This document shows positions 5,808 to 14,914 of a stretch of 45,051 bases of DNA, one piece after another. The DNA is from Poseidonibacter ostreae (GTDB taxonomy: Bacteria; Campylobacterota; Campylobacteria; Campylobacterales; Arcobacteraceae), in the NCBI RefSeq assembly GCF_009208075.1, contig NZ_WFKJ01000023.1, positions 1-45,051 of the forward strand. The letters run 5' to 3'. Position numbers and translations under genes: made by a program. Numbering within the stretch: the first letter of the stretch is position 1; the number at the start of each line of letters is the position of its first letter. Below the pieces are notes generated by a model. That model ran no database searches. It was not told the origin of the DNA and saw only the letters and a program-made list of their open reading frames with translations.

Positions 5808-7902
5808 AACAATAAAAGTTGCATTAGTTGGACAACCTAATGTTGGAAAATCAATGCTTATTAATTCAATCTCAAATGCGAGATTAAAAGTTGGTAACTT
5901 TTCAGGAGTTACTGTTGCTAAAGAAGAAGTTTTTTTAACGTATAAAGATTATAAAATTGAAATTACTGATTTACCAGGAGCATATTCACTAAATGAATAT
6001 ACACTTGAAGAAAAAGTTACAAAAGAGTTTTTAGATAATTCGCCATACGATATTATTCTAAATGTTCTAGATTCAACAAATTTAGAAAGAAACTTATATT
6101 TAACATCGGAATTATTAGCATTAGACAAAAAAATGATTATTGCTTTAAATATGATAGATGAAGCACAAAAAGAAGATATTCAAATTGATGAAAAACAATT
6201 AAGTAAAATTCTTGGAAAACCTTGTTTTAAAACAAGTGCTGCGAAAAATATCGGTATTAATGAAGTTATTGAAGCAATTGTGACAAAATTTGAAGATAAA
6301 AAACTTCCTACAAAACTTATCTTCTCAGATGTAATTGAAGAAGAAATAGAAAATATTTCAAAGCTTTTTAAAGAGACTGGTTTTAAAACTCATTGTACAT
6401 ATAGAGAGTTAGCTTTAAAACTTTTAAAAGAAGATAAACAAACTTATAAAGTATTTCATGATGAACCAATTTGGGTTAAATTACAGCCTATTTTAAATAA
6501 TGCATTTGAGCATTTAAATATCCATTATAATACAAAAAATGTTGAAGATATTTTTAATGATGAAAAGTTTGCTTTTGCAAAAGGTGCTGTTACTGAGACT
6601 GTTAAACAAAAAGTTTCAGTGCAAAAAACACTTACAGAAAAAATTGATGGACTTTTAATTCATAAAATATTTGGTATTCCAATTTTCCTATTTTTAATGT
6701 GGGGATTATTCCAATTGACTTTCGTTCTTGGAAATATTCCAATGGATATGATTGATAGTTTTTTTGCATCTTTAATTGATTCTACAAAAGAAATATTAGG
6801 AGATAATGAATTTGCTTCTATTGTCGCAGATGGAGCAATTGCAGGTGTTGGAGCTGTTATTTTATTTTTACCAAATATTGTAATCTTATTCTTTGGAATT
6901 GCCTTACTTGAGACAACTGGGTATATGAGTAGAGTTGCTTTTTTACTTGATGGATTCTTTCATAAATTTGGTTTACATGGGAAATCATTTATTCCTTTAG
7001 TTACAGGTTTTGGGTGTTCAGTTCCTGCTTATATGGCAGCAAGAACACTTAAAAATGAAAAAGATAGATTACTTACACTATTTATTATAGGATTTATGTC
7101 TTGTGGTGCACGATTACCTATTTATGTTTTATTTACTGGTGCCTTTTTCTCAGCTGAAAACGCAGGAAATGTAATATTTATAATCTATATCTCAGGTGCA
7201 TTATTAGGTTTAGTTGCTGCAAAAGTATTAAAAATTGTAGTATTTAAAAGTGAAGATGAACCTTTTGTTATGGAAATGCCAAAATATAGAATGCCATCGT
7301 TTAAACTAATCAGACATACAGTTTCAAATCAAGCTTATATGTATTTAAAGAAAGCAGGAACATATATTTTAGCGGCATCAATTTTAATCTGGTTTGCATC
7401 AAACTATCCAAAATATCCACTTATTGAAGAACAATACTCAGTTAAAATCGAGCAAGCAATGAGTGAAGAAGAGCAAAGTTATCTTAGTGGTAAACTTGCA
7501 TTATATAACTTAGAAAACTCATACTTAGGAAAAATTGGTAAGTTTTCAGAGCCATTCTTTGCTCCATTAGGCTTTGATTGGAAAATGTCAATTGCACTTG
7601 AAACAGGATTAGCAGCAAAAGAGATTGTTGTTTCTACTTTAGGTATTTTATATGGTTTAGGTGAGGATAATGACGAGAACTCTAAAGGTTTACTTGAAAA
7701 GATTAAAAACAATATTCCATTTGCATCAGCCATATCATTTATAGTATTTGTAATGATATATTTACCTTGTTTAGCTGCATCAATGGTTTTTGCAAAAGAA
7801 GCTGGGGGATGGAAGTATTTAGTTTATTTATTTGTATTTACGACAGCAACTGCCTGGATATTCTCATTTATTGCTTATAATATAACAAGATTAATTGTAT
7901 AA
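5797..7902 (+). CDS. feoB: Ferrous iron transporter FeoB
   Basis: The inner-membrane Fe2+ transporter with an N-terminal G domain. Visible GTPase motifs are G1 GQPNVGKS (12-19), G2 around FSGVTV (35-40), G3 DLPG (58-61), G4 NMID (118-121) and G5 near SAAKN (147-151). A GDI-like helical spacer follows, then from about residue 290 the membrane domain with two related Gate segments (GLHGKSFIPLVTGFGCSVPA and the later cysteine-containing YLPCLAA). Length 701 is normal. It overlaps feoA by 11 bases. A strong hairpin follows the stop. This is probably the main Fe2+ importer of this organism. Confidence 0.97.
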   Translation: MNNKTIKVALVGQPNVGKSMLINSISNARLKVGNFSGVTVAKEEVFLTYKDYKIEITDLPGAYSLNEYTLEEKVTKEFLDNSPYDIILNVLDSTNLERNLYLTSELLALDKKMIIALNMIDEAQKEDIQIDEKQLSKILGKPCFKTSAAKNIGINEVIEAIVTKFEDKKLPTKLIFSDVIEEEIENISKLFKETGFKTHCTYRELALKLLKEDKQTYKVFHDEPIWVKLQPILNNAFEHLNIHYNTKNVEDIFNDEKFAFAKGAVTETVKQKVSVQKTLTEKIDGLLIHKIFGIPIFLFLMWGLFQLTFVLGNIPMDMIDSFFASLIDSTKEILGDNEFASIVADGAIAGVGAVILFLPNIVILFFGIALLETTGYMSRVAFLLDGFFHKFGLHGKSFIPLVTGFGCSVPAYMAARTLKNEKDRLLTLFIIGFMSCGARLPIYVLFTGAFFSAENAGNVIFIIYISGALLGLVAAKVLKIVVFKSEDEPFVMEMPKYRMPSFKLIRHTVSNQAYMYLKKAGTYILAASILIWFASNYPKYPLIEEQYSVKIEQAMSEEEQSYLSGKLALYNLENSYLGKIGKFSEPFFAPLGFDWKMSIALETGLAAKEIVVSTLGILYGLGEDNDENSKGLLEKIKNNIPFASAISFIVFVMIYLPCLAASMVFAKEAGGWKYLVYLFVFTTATAWIFSFIAYNITRLIV

Positions 7903-7920
7903 GAATTTTCTTATACAATT
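7893..7920. terminator. Bidirectional hairpin after feoB
   Basis: AATTGTATAAGAA (7893-7905) pairs perfectly with 7908-7920. It overlaps the feoB stop codon and ends 3 bases before the stop of the convergent gene. It can serve both strands. Confidence 0.6.
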
Positions 7921-7922
7921 AA

Positions 7923-8312
7923 CTATTTTAATTCAAAATCAGTTGTATACTCTTTATCATTTTCTAAAACTTTAAAAGTCCAAGAGCCTAAAAGTCTACC
8001 ATTAATATATCTATAATCATAAATTGAAGCATGACCTGCTGGAACTATCATATTTCTACTTCTTGAAACATCACCTTGTGGATCAATCCATTGAACTACA
8101 ATATCTTGATCACTAGTAGATCGATTTGTTTCAAATTTACAAATAATTGAGTTTTCATCTTGTAAAATCAAGCAATCAACAGATGGATCAATTCTTGTTT
8201 CATCTATATTTTCAATAGGGTATTCATCAGCTAATTCTTCATCTTGTGTATTAATATTTTCTGCATTTACAATTGTTAAAATAAATAAAAAAGGAAATAA
8301 ATATTTAATCAT
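7923..8312 (-). CDS. Exported protein of unknown function
   Basis: A 129-residue protein with a clear signal peptide (MIKYLFPFLFILTIVNA, cleavage probably after residue 17), an acidic linker, then a beta-rich domain with a cysteine pair (DCLILQ and IICKFE) that could form a disulfide. The closing pattern (GRLLGSWTFKVLENDKEYTTDFEL) resembles beta-sandwich domains such as DUF2914, but I am not sure of it. It is the last gene of the trpA - bpt - membrane protein group and overlaps the preceding gene by 8 bases. Probably periplasmic. No function is assigned. Confidence 0.65.
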   Translation of the reverse strand: MIKYLFPFLFILTIVNAENINTQDEELADEYPIENIDETRIDPSVDCLILQDENSIICKFETNRSTSDQDIVVQWIDPQGDVSRSRNMIVPAGHASIYDYRYINGRLLGSWTFKVLENDKEYTTDFELK

Positions 8313-8535
8313 TTATATTCTCACTTTCACTCTCATCTACATCCATATACTTTAATAATAAATGTTTTATAGGAGCATAAAATGTTGTCATTGACACTAT
8401 AGCTACGATTAATTGAGTTATTTTAAAAAGAGAACTATCTTCATCTAAAATTATAAGAACTCCATAATAACTTAATAACAAAGAAAGTATAGCACAAATA
8501 ACAATACTTACAATCACAACAATATTATAATTCAT
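8305..8535 (-). CDS. Small two-helix membrane protein, unknown
   Basis: A 76-residue protein with hydrophobic helices at about residues 4-28 (IVVIVSIVICAILSLLLSYYG) and 38-54 (LIVAIVSMTTFYAPI) and an acidic tail (DVDESESEN). An in-frame ATG at 8559 would add 8 residues but has no ribosome site. The ATG at 8535 is preceded by GGAAAA 6 bases away and is preferred. It overlaps bpt by 11 bases and the next gene by 8, so translation is probably coupled. No known family recognised. Confidence 0.6.
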   Translation of the reverse strand: MNYNIVVIVSIVICAILSLLLSYYGVLIILDEDSSLFKITQLIVAIVSMTTFYAPIKHLLLKYMDVDESESENIND

Positions 8536-9262
8536 ATTTTTTCCATATAGTTTCTTCATCTAAATTAGGTCTATTCTCTAATATTTCAAAAGGTGTATAA
8601 GATTCTTTATAACCCATAGAAAAATGATCTTTTATCCAATAACCTAAATATATATAAGGAACATTCATCTCTTTTGCAATTTTTATTTGTGCTAAAATTG
8701 AAAATTTTCCTAATGATAAGTCTGCATAATCATGATCATAATAACAATAAATTGAAGAGATGGCATTAGGTAGAATATCAACTAAAGCAACACCAACTAA
8801 TTTATTATCTTTCATATATAAAAACTCTTTTGCATACTCTTCTTTAGATTCTACATAAGATTTTGAATATTCATTTGCATCAATTGGAGAGTAAGGCCAG
8901 TCTTTTTTTCTATTCATAAACTCATGATACTTATCATATAACTCTAAATGCTCCATTGTCATAGAAGGAGGTCTAATATAGAGTTTTGTATCTCTATTTT
9001 TATTTATAACTCTATTTTCAGATTTTGAAAACTTGTAGTTTGCAACATCAATTCGCATTGAAACACACTTTGTACAAGATCTACATTCTGGTACAAAATG
9101 CATTTTCCCAAAACGTCTCCAACCTCGCTCTAACATCTCTTGATAAGAACTAGGAGGACATGAGAACATATATTTATATCTAATATCAGATATTTTATCT
9201 TCAAAATAAGAGCAATCTCTTTGCTCTTCTAAAAACTCAATATCTTTGTTTAAAATATGCAT
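8525..9262 (-). CDS. bpt: Aspartate/glutamate leucyltransferase (bacterial ATE-like N-degron enzyme)
   Basis: A 245-residue member of the arginyl-tRNA--protein transferase (ATE) superfamily. Visible family features are an early DCSYF segment (Cys17), the cluster PECRSCTKCVSMR (Cys60, Cys63, Cys66), and the GNAT-like C-terminal part (YIYLGYWIKDHFSMGYKESYTPFEIL). Bacterial enzymes of this type (Bpt) transfer leucine from Leu-tRNA to proteins with N-terminal Asp or Glu and so mark them for ClpS-ClpAP. Aat, ClpS and ClpA are encoded within the next 9 kb. It follows trpA by 2 bases, so the two are probably co-transcribed. Specificity for leucine rather than arginine is taken from the family. Confidence 0.9.
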   Translation of the reverse strand: MHILNKDIEFLEEQRDCSYFEDKISDIRYKYMFSCPPSSYQEMLERGWRRFGKMHFVPECRSCTKCVSMRIDVANYKFSKSENRVINKNRDTKLYIRPPSMTMEHLELYDKYHEFMNRKKDWPYSPIDANEYSKSYVESKEEYAKEFLYMKDNKLVGVALVDILPNAISSIYCYYDHDYADLSLGKFSILAQIKIAKEMNVPYIYLGYWIKDHFSMGYKESYTPFEILENRPNLDEETIWKKYEL

Positions 9263-9264
9263 AA

Positions 9265-10020
9265 TTATTCGTTTATTTTTTCTTTTATTTCTTTTGCTAT
9301 TGCAGTGATTTTTGAAATTTTTTCATTGTTTGATAAAGAATCATCTATAATATGCTTAACAAAAGCACTTCCAACAATTACTCCATCAACACCTTTAGAT
9401 TTTTCTTTACAAGTATTTTCATCAACACCAAAACCAATATATAAAGGTGTTTTAGAATATTTTCTTACATTTTCAATAATTTTTGATAAATCTTCACTTT
9501 GTCCACTACCTGTTATTCCAGCATAAGCAACCATATAAATAAATTTCTGACTATCAGTGATAATCTCTTTAATTCGCTCTTGGCTATCAGTTGGTGCTAC
9601 AAATGAAATATTTGCTTTATTATATTTTTTATATAAAGGTAAAAGATTTTCTGCCATTTCAAAAGGTAAATCAGGAATAATAGTTCCTTTTATTCCAAAT
9701 TCATCTGCTTTTTGTAAAAACTTTTCAATTCCATATCTATAAAAAGGATTAGTATATCCCATCCACAATGTATCCATATGTGGTGCTGTTTTTGAAGATA
9801 CTTCAAAAAGATCTTTTAACTTAAAGCCTTTATTTAATGCAATTAAATTAGCTTTTTCAATAACTGGACCATCAGCAACTGGATCAGAGAAAGGAATTCC
9901 TAATTCTAAAGTATCAACTCCTGCTTCTTTCATACTTAAGGCTAAATCCACTGTAAAGTTATTATCTGGGTATGAGGCTGTAATATAACCTACAAGTTTT
10001 TTATCAATATTTTCACTCAT
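9265..10020 (-). CDS. trpA: Tryptophan synthase alpha chain
   Basis: The alpha subunit cleaves indole-3-glycerol phosphate to indole and glyceraldehyde 3-phosphate and passes indole to TrpB. The 251-residue TIM barrel has the signature TLELGIPFSDPVADGP with catalytic Glu39 and Asp50, and the phosphate-binding end (GFGVDENTCK and GVIVGSAFVK). No trpB or other trp gene is in the window; instead trpA leads a minus-strand operon with bpt and two small envelope genes. The ATG at 10020 follows AGGAT. The 150-base gap upstream shows no obvious leader peptide or attenuator. Confidence 0.95.
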   Translation of the reverse strand: MSENIDKKLVGYITASYPDNNFTVDLALSMKEAGVDTLELGIPFSDPVADGPVIEKANLIALNKGFKLKDLFEVSSKTAPHMDTLWMGYTNPFYRYGIEKFLQKADEFGIKGTIIPDLPFEMAENLLPLYKKYNKANISFVAPTDSQERIKEIITDSQKFIYMVAYAGITGSGQSEDLSKIIENVRKYSKTPLYIGFGVDENTCKEKSKGVDGVIVGSAFVKHIIDDSLSNNEKISKITAIAKEIKEKINE

Positions 10021-10128
10021 TAAAATATATCCTAATTAATTAATAGCTTGTATATTATCTAAACTCATGTTTAATCTGACTTTATAAAGGTTCTTTATAC
10101 TGCTATTTATTTATAAAAAAGATTTTTG

Positions 10129-10137
10129 TGATAAAAT
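10129..10137 (+). promoter_or_regulatory. Extended -10 promoter of panB
   Basis: TGATAAAAT at 10129-10137, followed by ATCTC. Transcription would start near 10144 and give a leader of about 27 bases. The same string occurs before bioD. Confidence 0.55.
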
Positions 10138-10170
10138 ATCTCTTAAGTTAAATAATGGGATAAATATAAA

Positions 10171-10980
10171 ATGAGTATTATAAAAAATGATTTTGAAAAA
10201 ATGAATGTAACAAAAATTAAGAATTCTAAAAACAATAAAAAACTTACAATGATAACAGCTTACGATGCACTTTTTGCAAAACTTTTTGAAGAAGTTGCAG
10301 ATATGATTTTAGTAGGTGACAGTTTAAATATGAGTTTTGCAGGTATGCCAGATACTCTTTCAGCTACACTTGATCAAATGATTTATCATACAAAAGCTGT
10401 ATGTAAAGGTGCTCCTAAAGCTTTTGTTATTTTAGATATGCCATTTGGTACATATATAAACGAAAATCAAGCCTTAGAAAATGCAGTAAAAGTTTATCAA
10501 GAAACAAATGCTGCTGCTGTTAAAATTGAAGGTGGAGAAGATAGAGCAGATATTATAAAACATCTTACATCTAACTCAGTTGCTGTTATGGGACATATTG
10601 GTCTTATGCCACAATATGTAAGAAGTGAGGGTGGATATAAAGTTAGAGGGAAAACACAAGAAGATACAGAACAATTAATTCGTGATGCAATTGCTGTTGA
10701 AAAAGCAGGTGCTTTTGCTATTGTTGTTGAAGGTGTTATGAGTGATGCTGCTTTAAAAATTACGGAAGCTGTTAATATACCTATTATTGGAATTGGTGCA
10801 GGAAATGTAACAGATGGTCAAGTATTAGTTTGGTCAGATATGTTAGGTTTCTTTGAAGATTTTAAACCAAAATTTGTAAGACACTATTTAAATGGTGCTC
10901 AATTAGTAAAAGAGTCTGTAAATCAATATAGAAGTGATGTTCAAGACTCATCATTCCCTTCAAAAGACGAAGAATACTAG
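10171..10980 (+). CDS. panB: 3-Methyl-2-oxobutanoate hydroxymethyltransferase
   Basis: PanB transfers a hydroxymethyl group from 5,10-methylenetetrahydrofolate to 2-oxoisovalerate to make ketopantoate, the first committed step of pantothenate synthesis. The 269-residue TIM barrel shows the family motifs MITAYDALFAKLFEE, DMILVGDSLNM (metal-binding Asp), AVKIEGGED, MGHIGLMPQ and IPIIGIGAGNVTDGQVLV. Start ATG 10171 was chosen for the common start of the family and the promoter position. The stop is 3 bases before ruvB, so the two share a transcript. No panC or panD is nearby. Confidence 0.96.
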   Translation: MSIIKNDFEKMNVTKIKNSKNNKKLTMITAYDALFAKLFEEVADMILVGDSLNMSFAGMPDTLSATLDQMIYHTKAVCKGAPKAFVILDMPFGTYINENQALENAVKVYQETNAAAVKIEGGEDRADIIKHLTSNSVAVMGHIGLMPQYVRSEGGYKVRGKTQEDTEQLIRDAIAVEKAGAFAIVVEGVMSDAALKITEAVNIPIIGIGAGNVTDGQVLVWSDMLGFFEDFKPKFVRHYLNGAQLVKESVNQYRSDVQDSSFPSKDEEY

Positions 10981-10983
10981 AGT

Positions 10984-12012
10984 ATGGAAAGAATAGTAGA
11001 AGTTGAATCTGTATCTTTTGAAGAAGATAATAATGAGATAAGTTTAAGACCCTCTTCTTGGGATGATTACATTGGTCAAGAAAAGATAAAAAGAAATTTA
11101 AAAGTTTTTATTGAAGCTTCTAAAAAAAGAAATGAAGCTTTAGACCATATATTATTCTATGGACCTCCTGGACTTGGAAAAACAACTATTTCGTATTTAA
11201 TATCAAATGAAATGAATACAAATATTAAAATTACAGCAGGACCTATGATTGAAAAATCAGGAGATTTAGCTGCAATTTTAACAAACTTAGAAGAAGGTGA
11301 TATTTTATTTATTGATGAAATACATAGATTATCACCTGCTGTTGAAGAGATACTTTATCCTGCAATGGAAGATTATAGATTAGATATCATAATTGGTTCA
11401 GGACCTGCTGCACAAACTGTTAAAATTGATTTACCAAGATTTACACTAATTGGAGCAACAACAAGAGCAGGAATGCTTTCAAATCCTTTACGTGAACGGT
11501 TTGGAATGCACTTTAGAATGCAATTTTATAATCATCAAGAATTAGCAAAGATCATACAAATTGCATCAGAAAAACTAAATAAATATTGTCAAGATGATGC
11601 AGCAGATGAAATTTCAAGAAGAAGTAGAGGAACTCCAAGGGTTGCATTAAGACTTCTAAGACGTGTAAGAGATTTTGCTGAAGTAGAAAATGAAGAGAGT
11701 ATAAATTTAGCAAGATGTAAATTTGCACTAGATGAACTAGGAGTAAATGAAAGTGGTTTTGATGAAATGGACATAAACCTTCTTGAACTTCTAGTTTCAA
11801 ATAAAGGCAAACCTATGGGACTTTCAACTATGGCTGCCGCACTTAGTGAAGATGAGGGTACAATTGAAGATGCAATTGAACCATACTTACTTGCAAATGG
11901 TTTTATAGAAAGAACTGCAAGAGGAAGAGTTGCTTCAATAAAAACTTATGAAATGTTTAGACTTTCATATCCAGCAAGCGAAAAATTAGATCAGGAAGGT
12001 AGTTTATTTTGA
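10984..12012 (+). CDS. ruvB: Holliday junction branch migration helicase RuvB
   Basis: RuvB is the AAA+ motor that, with RuvA, drives branch migration of Holliday junctions. The 342-residue protein has Walker A GPPGLGKT (60-67), Walker B with FIDEIHR (109-115), the sensor segment GATTRAG and arginine-finger region NPLRERFGM, and the C-terminal winged helix ([18 protein letters not shown]). Length is normal. It follows panB by 3 bases; its TGA overlaps the TTG start of the next gene, which suggests translational coupling. ruvA and ruvC are not in the window. Confidence 0.97.
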   Translation: MERIVEVESVSFEEDNNEISLRPSSWDDYIGQEKIKRNLKVFIEASKKRNEALDHILFYGPPGLGKTTISYLISNEMNTNIKITAGPMIEKSGDLAAILTNLEEGDILFIDEIHRLSPAVEEILYPAMEDYRLDIIIGSGPAAQTVKIDLPRFTLIGATTRAGMLSNPLRERFGMHFRMQFYNHQELAKIIQIASEKLNKYCQDDAADEISRRSRGTPRVALRLLRRVRDFAEVENEESINLARCKFALDELGVNESGFDEMDINLLELLVSNKGKPMGLSTMAAALSEDEGTIEDAIEPYLLANGFIERTARGRVASIKTYEMFRLSYPASEKLDQEGSLF

Positions 12013-13076
12013 AACCAGTTTACTTTTTAATCTTCATAGCAGCTATTACAATATTTTTTATGGTGGAGCTATTTAGTCCATTTTTAAAAGCAATGTTTGT
12101 TGCCCTACTTTTAGCAGTTGCTACAAACTCTTTAACACTGTTTCTAGAGAATAGATTAAAAAGTAGAACTTTATCTTCAGTTATTATGACAGTTACACTT
12201 GCAGGAATATTTTTTATTCCAGTAATGTATTGTATTTTTGCCTTTGCTAACTTCTTTAATCATGTAGATAAGCAAGCTTTATTTGGACTTTTTGATAATA
12301 TTAAATTCTGGGTTGAAAATATTTCAGATGATTTCTTATTTTTAAAAGAACAATTAACTCAAATCTTAGCAAAAATAGATGTAAGAGAAGTTGTTCAAAA
12401 CATACTATCAGTTGGTGCTTACTTAGGTAAAAACTCTGCTAGATTTATGATTGATATGGTTATGATTTTAATATTTTTCTTTTTCTTTACACTTTATGCA
12501 ACAGGTTTATCTACGTTTGTAAAAGGATTATTACCAATAAAAAAAGATGATTCCATTACTCTTTTTTATGAATCATCAAATGTAATGACAGTAGTTTTAT
12601 ACTCTATATTAATTACAGCGATTTTTCAAGGCTTTTTATTTGGATTCTTTCTAACATTTTATAGATATGATGGATTATTACTTGGTGTTTTATATGGTTT
12701 TGCATCATTAATTCCTGTTATTGGAGGAATTATTATGTGGTTACCTGTAGTAATTTATGAAGCAATGACAGGTTCAATTACTAATGCTATTGTAATAGCA
12801 GTTTATTCAATACTAATGATTTCAGTTTTTGCTGATACTTTTGCTAAACCAATTATCATAAAATATATAAATCAAAAAGTTGTAAAAACTCCTACAAAGG
12901 TAAATGAGATTTTAATATTCTTTTCAATTGTAGCTGGACTTTCAACATTTGGATTTTGGGGGATGATTATTGGACCTGCGATGGTGACATTTTTCATATC
13001 AATTATGCATTTATTAAAAAAATATACTGAAGATAATAAAGAAAATTTATCTTACTATAAAAAGGATGAATCCTAA
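12009..13076 (+). CDS. AI-2E family (PerM/TqsA-like) membrane transporter
   Basis: A 355-residue polytopic inner-membrane protein of the AI-2E transporter/PerM superfamily. It has about eight hydrophobic segments, with two near the N-terminus (residues 1-40), one at about 57-85, then a soluble stretch (90-140), and the conserved C-terminal group containing [19 protein letters not shown] and the [12 protein letters not shown] motif. Family members export autoinducer-2 or act in Na+/H+ exchange; the substrate here is unknown. The TTG start overlaps the ruvB stop in the sequence TTGA. The panB-ruvB-permease grouping looks like an operon of unrelated functions. Confidence 0.85.
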   Translation: MKPVYFLIFIAAITIFFMVELFSPFLKAMFVALLLAVATNSLTLFLENRLKSRTLSSVIMTVTLAGIFFIPVMYCIFAFANFFNHVDKQALFGLFDNIKFWVENISDDFLFLKEQLTQILAKIDVREVVQNILSVGAYLGKNSARFMIDMVMILIFFFFFTLYATGLSTFVKGLLPIKKDDSITLFYESSNVMTVVLYSILITAIFQGFLFGFFLTFYRYDGLLLGVLYGFASLIPVIGGIIMWLPVVIYEAMTGSITNAIVIAVYSILMISVFADTFAKPIIIKYINQKVVKTPTKVNEILIFFSIVAGLSTFGFWGMIIGPAMVTFFISIMHLLKKYTEDNKENLSYYKKDES

Positions 13077-13088
13077 AAAGATTCATCC
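13064..13088. terminator. Hairpin between convergent genes
   Basis: GGATGAATC (13064-13072), loop CTAAAAA, GATTCATCC (13080-13088). It spans the stop codon of the permease gene. The T-run is weak. Confidence 0.5.
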
Positions 13089-13122
13089 AAAGAGTAATAA
13101 AAGTTTTAGTAATTAAACTATT

Positions 13123-13869
13123 TTATTCTTCTCCACTTTCTCTTTCACCTTGGAACGTTGAAATTCCATAATCTAAGTTTGCAACAGATTTATATCCTAA
13201 GTCAAGCATAATTCTTTGACAATAAGCAGATCTACTACCACTTAAACAGTAAACAATAACAGGTGTATCTTTTTGGTCATCAACTCTCTCAAGTGCTTGG
13301 TAAAATGATGTTGTAGGAACTAAATAATCTGTTCCTTTAATTCTTGTACCTACCCATTCCATCCACTCTCTTGTATCAATAAGATTGAACTTTACAAAAC
13401 CTAAGTCTCGTGCTTCTAATAATGATTCTAGTTCTTGAGAATTTACTTCTTGTTTTAATAATAACTGCTCACACTCTTCTTTAGTAATTCCTCTTGAATG
13501 AGTTGCGATTGCATCATGTAAATCTTCTTCTTTTGCACTTTTATCTGCAAATTCAGGTGTACAGAAAATTCCACAGTGACAATTTCCAGTTTCTGGAATC
13601 TCTTTTTCAAGAGCTGGTTTACATGGACATAACCTATTATCAGCTGCTTTTTGTTCCTCTTTAATCTCACCAATAACCATAAAACATGGACAATACCTTT
13701 TTCCATATATCATTTTATTTCTAGCAAGTCCCATTTGAATTGATTCATTTACTTCATCATTTGGATTATATGCAAAGTTAAAATTTTTAACAACTTTATC
13801 TGTAAATTGTTTTGTTAATTCAAATTCAGTTTGAAACTCTTCACTATTTGTATCTATTTTTTTTATCAT
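13123..13869 (-). CDS. Ferredoxin:thioredoxin reductase catalytic subunit fused to rhodanese
   Basis: A 248-residue two-domain protein. Residues 1-115 match the catalytic (beta) subunit of ferredoxin:thioredoxin reductase: CPC (60-62), CPC (81-83), CHC (97-99) and a further Cys103. In the known enzyme such cysteines bind a 4Fe-4S cluster and form the redox-active disulfide that reduces thioredoxin. Residues about 150-245 form a rhodanese domain with NLIDTREW and the active-site loop CLSGSRS (catalytic Cys208), which carries persulfide sulfur. No FTR variable (alpha) subunit is nearby, as in other bacterial FTR-like proteins. The fusion suggests electron delivery from ferredoxin to a persulfide or disulfide. 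Cytoplasmic, single gene. Confidence 0.88.
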   Translation of the reverse strand: MIKKIDTNSEEFQTEFELTKQFTDKVVKNFNFAYNPNDEVNESIQMGLARNKMIYGKRYCPCFMVIGEIKEEQKAADNRLCPCKPALEKEIPETGNCHCGIFCTPEFADKSAKEEDLHDAIATHSRGITKEECEQLLLKQEVNSQELESLLEARDLGFVKFNLIDTREWMEWVGTRIKGTDYLVPTTSFYQALERVDDQKDTPVIVYCLSGSRSAYCQRIMLDLGYKSVANLDYGISTFQGERESGEE

Positions 13870-13931
13870 TTTAAATATCCTATAAATTTTTGAATATGTA
13901 TATTAGTATAATCTTCATTAGTTTTTATATA

Positions 13932-14156
13932 TTATGATTTTTTAAAAGTTCTAATATATAAATTTTCAACTTTAGTTCTAGCCCAAGGAGTCTTTCGTAA
14001 AAACTTCAAAGATGACTTTATAGATGGGTTATTATAAAAACAGTTTATCTTTATTCTTTTATCTAACTCTTCCCATCCAAACTCATCAACTAATTCATTT
14101 AGAATCATTTCTAGTTTTATTCCATGTAAGGGATTATTTTCATTATTACCAGCCAT
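13932..14156 (-). CDS. VF530 family DNA-binding protein (DUF2132)
   Basis: A 74-residue protein that fits the VF530 family throughout: [24 protein letters not shown], then [21 protein letters not shown] and a basic tail. The family is small and helical; DNA binding was proposed from structure and the biological role is unknown. It follows aat by 16 bases on the same strand and is probably co-transcribed with it. Start ATG 14156 is preceded by AAAGGAAAA. Confidence 0.85.
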   Translation of the reverse strand: MAGNNENNPLHGIKLEMILNELVDEFGWEELDKRIKINCFYNNPSIKSSLKFLRKTPWARTKVENLYIRTFKKS

Positions 14157-14172
14157 AATTTTCCTTTATTAT

Positions 14173-14841
14173 TTAGAATTCTTTTAAATTCTCAGATGAT
14201 TTTTTCACACTTAAAATAAACTCATTTCTATCTATTGTTTTTGCACCCAAAGATAATAAATGTGGAGTTGGTATTTGACAATCTATAAAAGAAAAACCTT
14301 TTTCTTTTAATCTTTGTACTAAAAAATATAATGCAACTTTTGAAGCATCAGTTTTTTTAGCAAACATAGATTCCCCACAAAAAATATTTCCTATATTAAT
14401 ACCATATCCACCACCAACTAATTCACCATTGAAATAAGCTTCAAAAGAGTGTGCAAAGCCCATTTCATGTAGTTTAGTATATGCCTCAATTAATTCATCT
14501 TGAATCCATGTACCTTTTTGATTCTCTCTATTTATATTTTTACACTCTTTCATAACTTGAGTAAAATTTGTATCAAACTTAATTTCAAATATGTTTTTAT
14601 CTATAACTTTCCTAAGACTTTTTGATATTTTAAAATCTTCAAAATCTAATATACATCTAGGATTTGGACTCCACCACAAAATTGGATCAGATTCGTTATA
14701 CCATGGGAATATTCCATTTAAATATGCAGTCATAATACGAGAAGGATTTAAATCACCACCATAAGCTAAAAGGCCTTTATCATCAGCATAAATTGGGTTT
14801 GGAAAAATATATGAGTTTTTATCTAAAGGGTAGATATTCAA
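14173..14841 (-). CDS. aat: Leucyl/phenylalanyl-tRNA--protein transferase
   Basis: Aat adds Leu or Phe from aminoacyl-tRNA to N-terminal Lys or Arg and thereby creates a destabilising N-terminus recognised by ClpS. The 222-residue protein has the family signatures GLLAYGGDLNPSRIMTAY, GIFPWYNESDPILWWSPNPR and ELVGGGYGINIGNIFCGESMF. Start ATG 14841 gives the usual short N-terminus. Located 1 kb from clpSA and 5 kb from bpt, it completes an N-degron gene set. The upstream cytochrome gene is separated by a hairpin terminator, so aat probably has its own promoter in the 73-base gap. Confidence 0.96.
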   Translation of the reverse strand: MNIYPLDKNSYIFPNPIYADDKGLLAYGGDLNPSRIMTAYLNGIFPWYNESDPILWWSPNPRCILDFEDFKISKSLRKVIDKNIFEIKFDTNFTQVMKECKNINRENQKGTWIQDELIEAYTKLHEMGFAHSFEAYFNGELVGGGYGINIGNIFCGESMFAKKTDASKVALYFLVQRLKEKGFSFIDCQIPTPHLLSLGAKTIDRNEFILSVKKSSENLKEF

Positions 14842-14884
14842 ATATAAACCTTATTTTTATAAAGATTATATCTAAAAAGAAGTT

Positions 14885-14914
14885 TATATAAAGAAGGAGT
14901 TCCTTCTTTATATA
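14885..14914 (-). terminator. Terminator of the cytochrome lipoprotein gene
   Basis: A 14-base-pair perfect stem (14885-14898 with 14901-14914) with a 2-base nominal loop, ending directly at the cytochrome stop codon. On the minus strand it is followed by AACTTCTTTTT, a usable T-run. Confidence 0.65.

Noticed and set aside
7479-7733. Minus-strand open frame inside feoB
   Set aside because: Shadow of a strongly conserved transporter frame.
8536-8559. Longer start (ATG 8559) of the small membrane protein after bpt
   Set aside because: No ribosome site precedes it, while ATG 8535 has GGAAAA at good spacing.
10021-10170. Tryptophan attenuator upstream of trpA
   Set aside because: No short frame with Trp codons and no paired hairpins on the minus strand.
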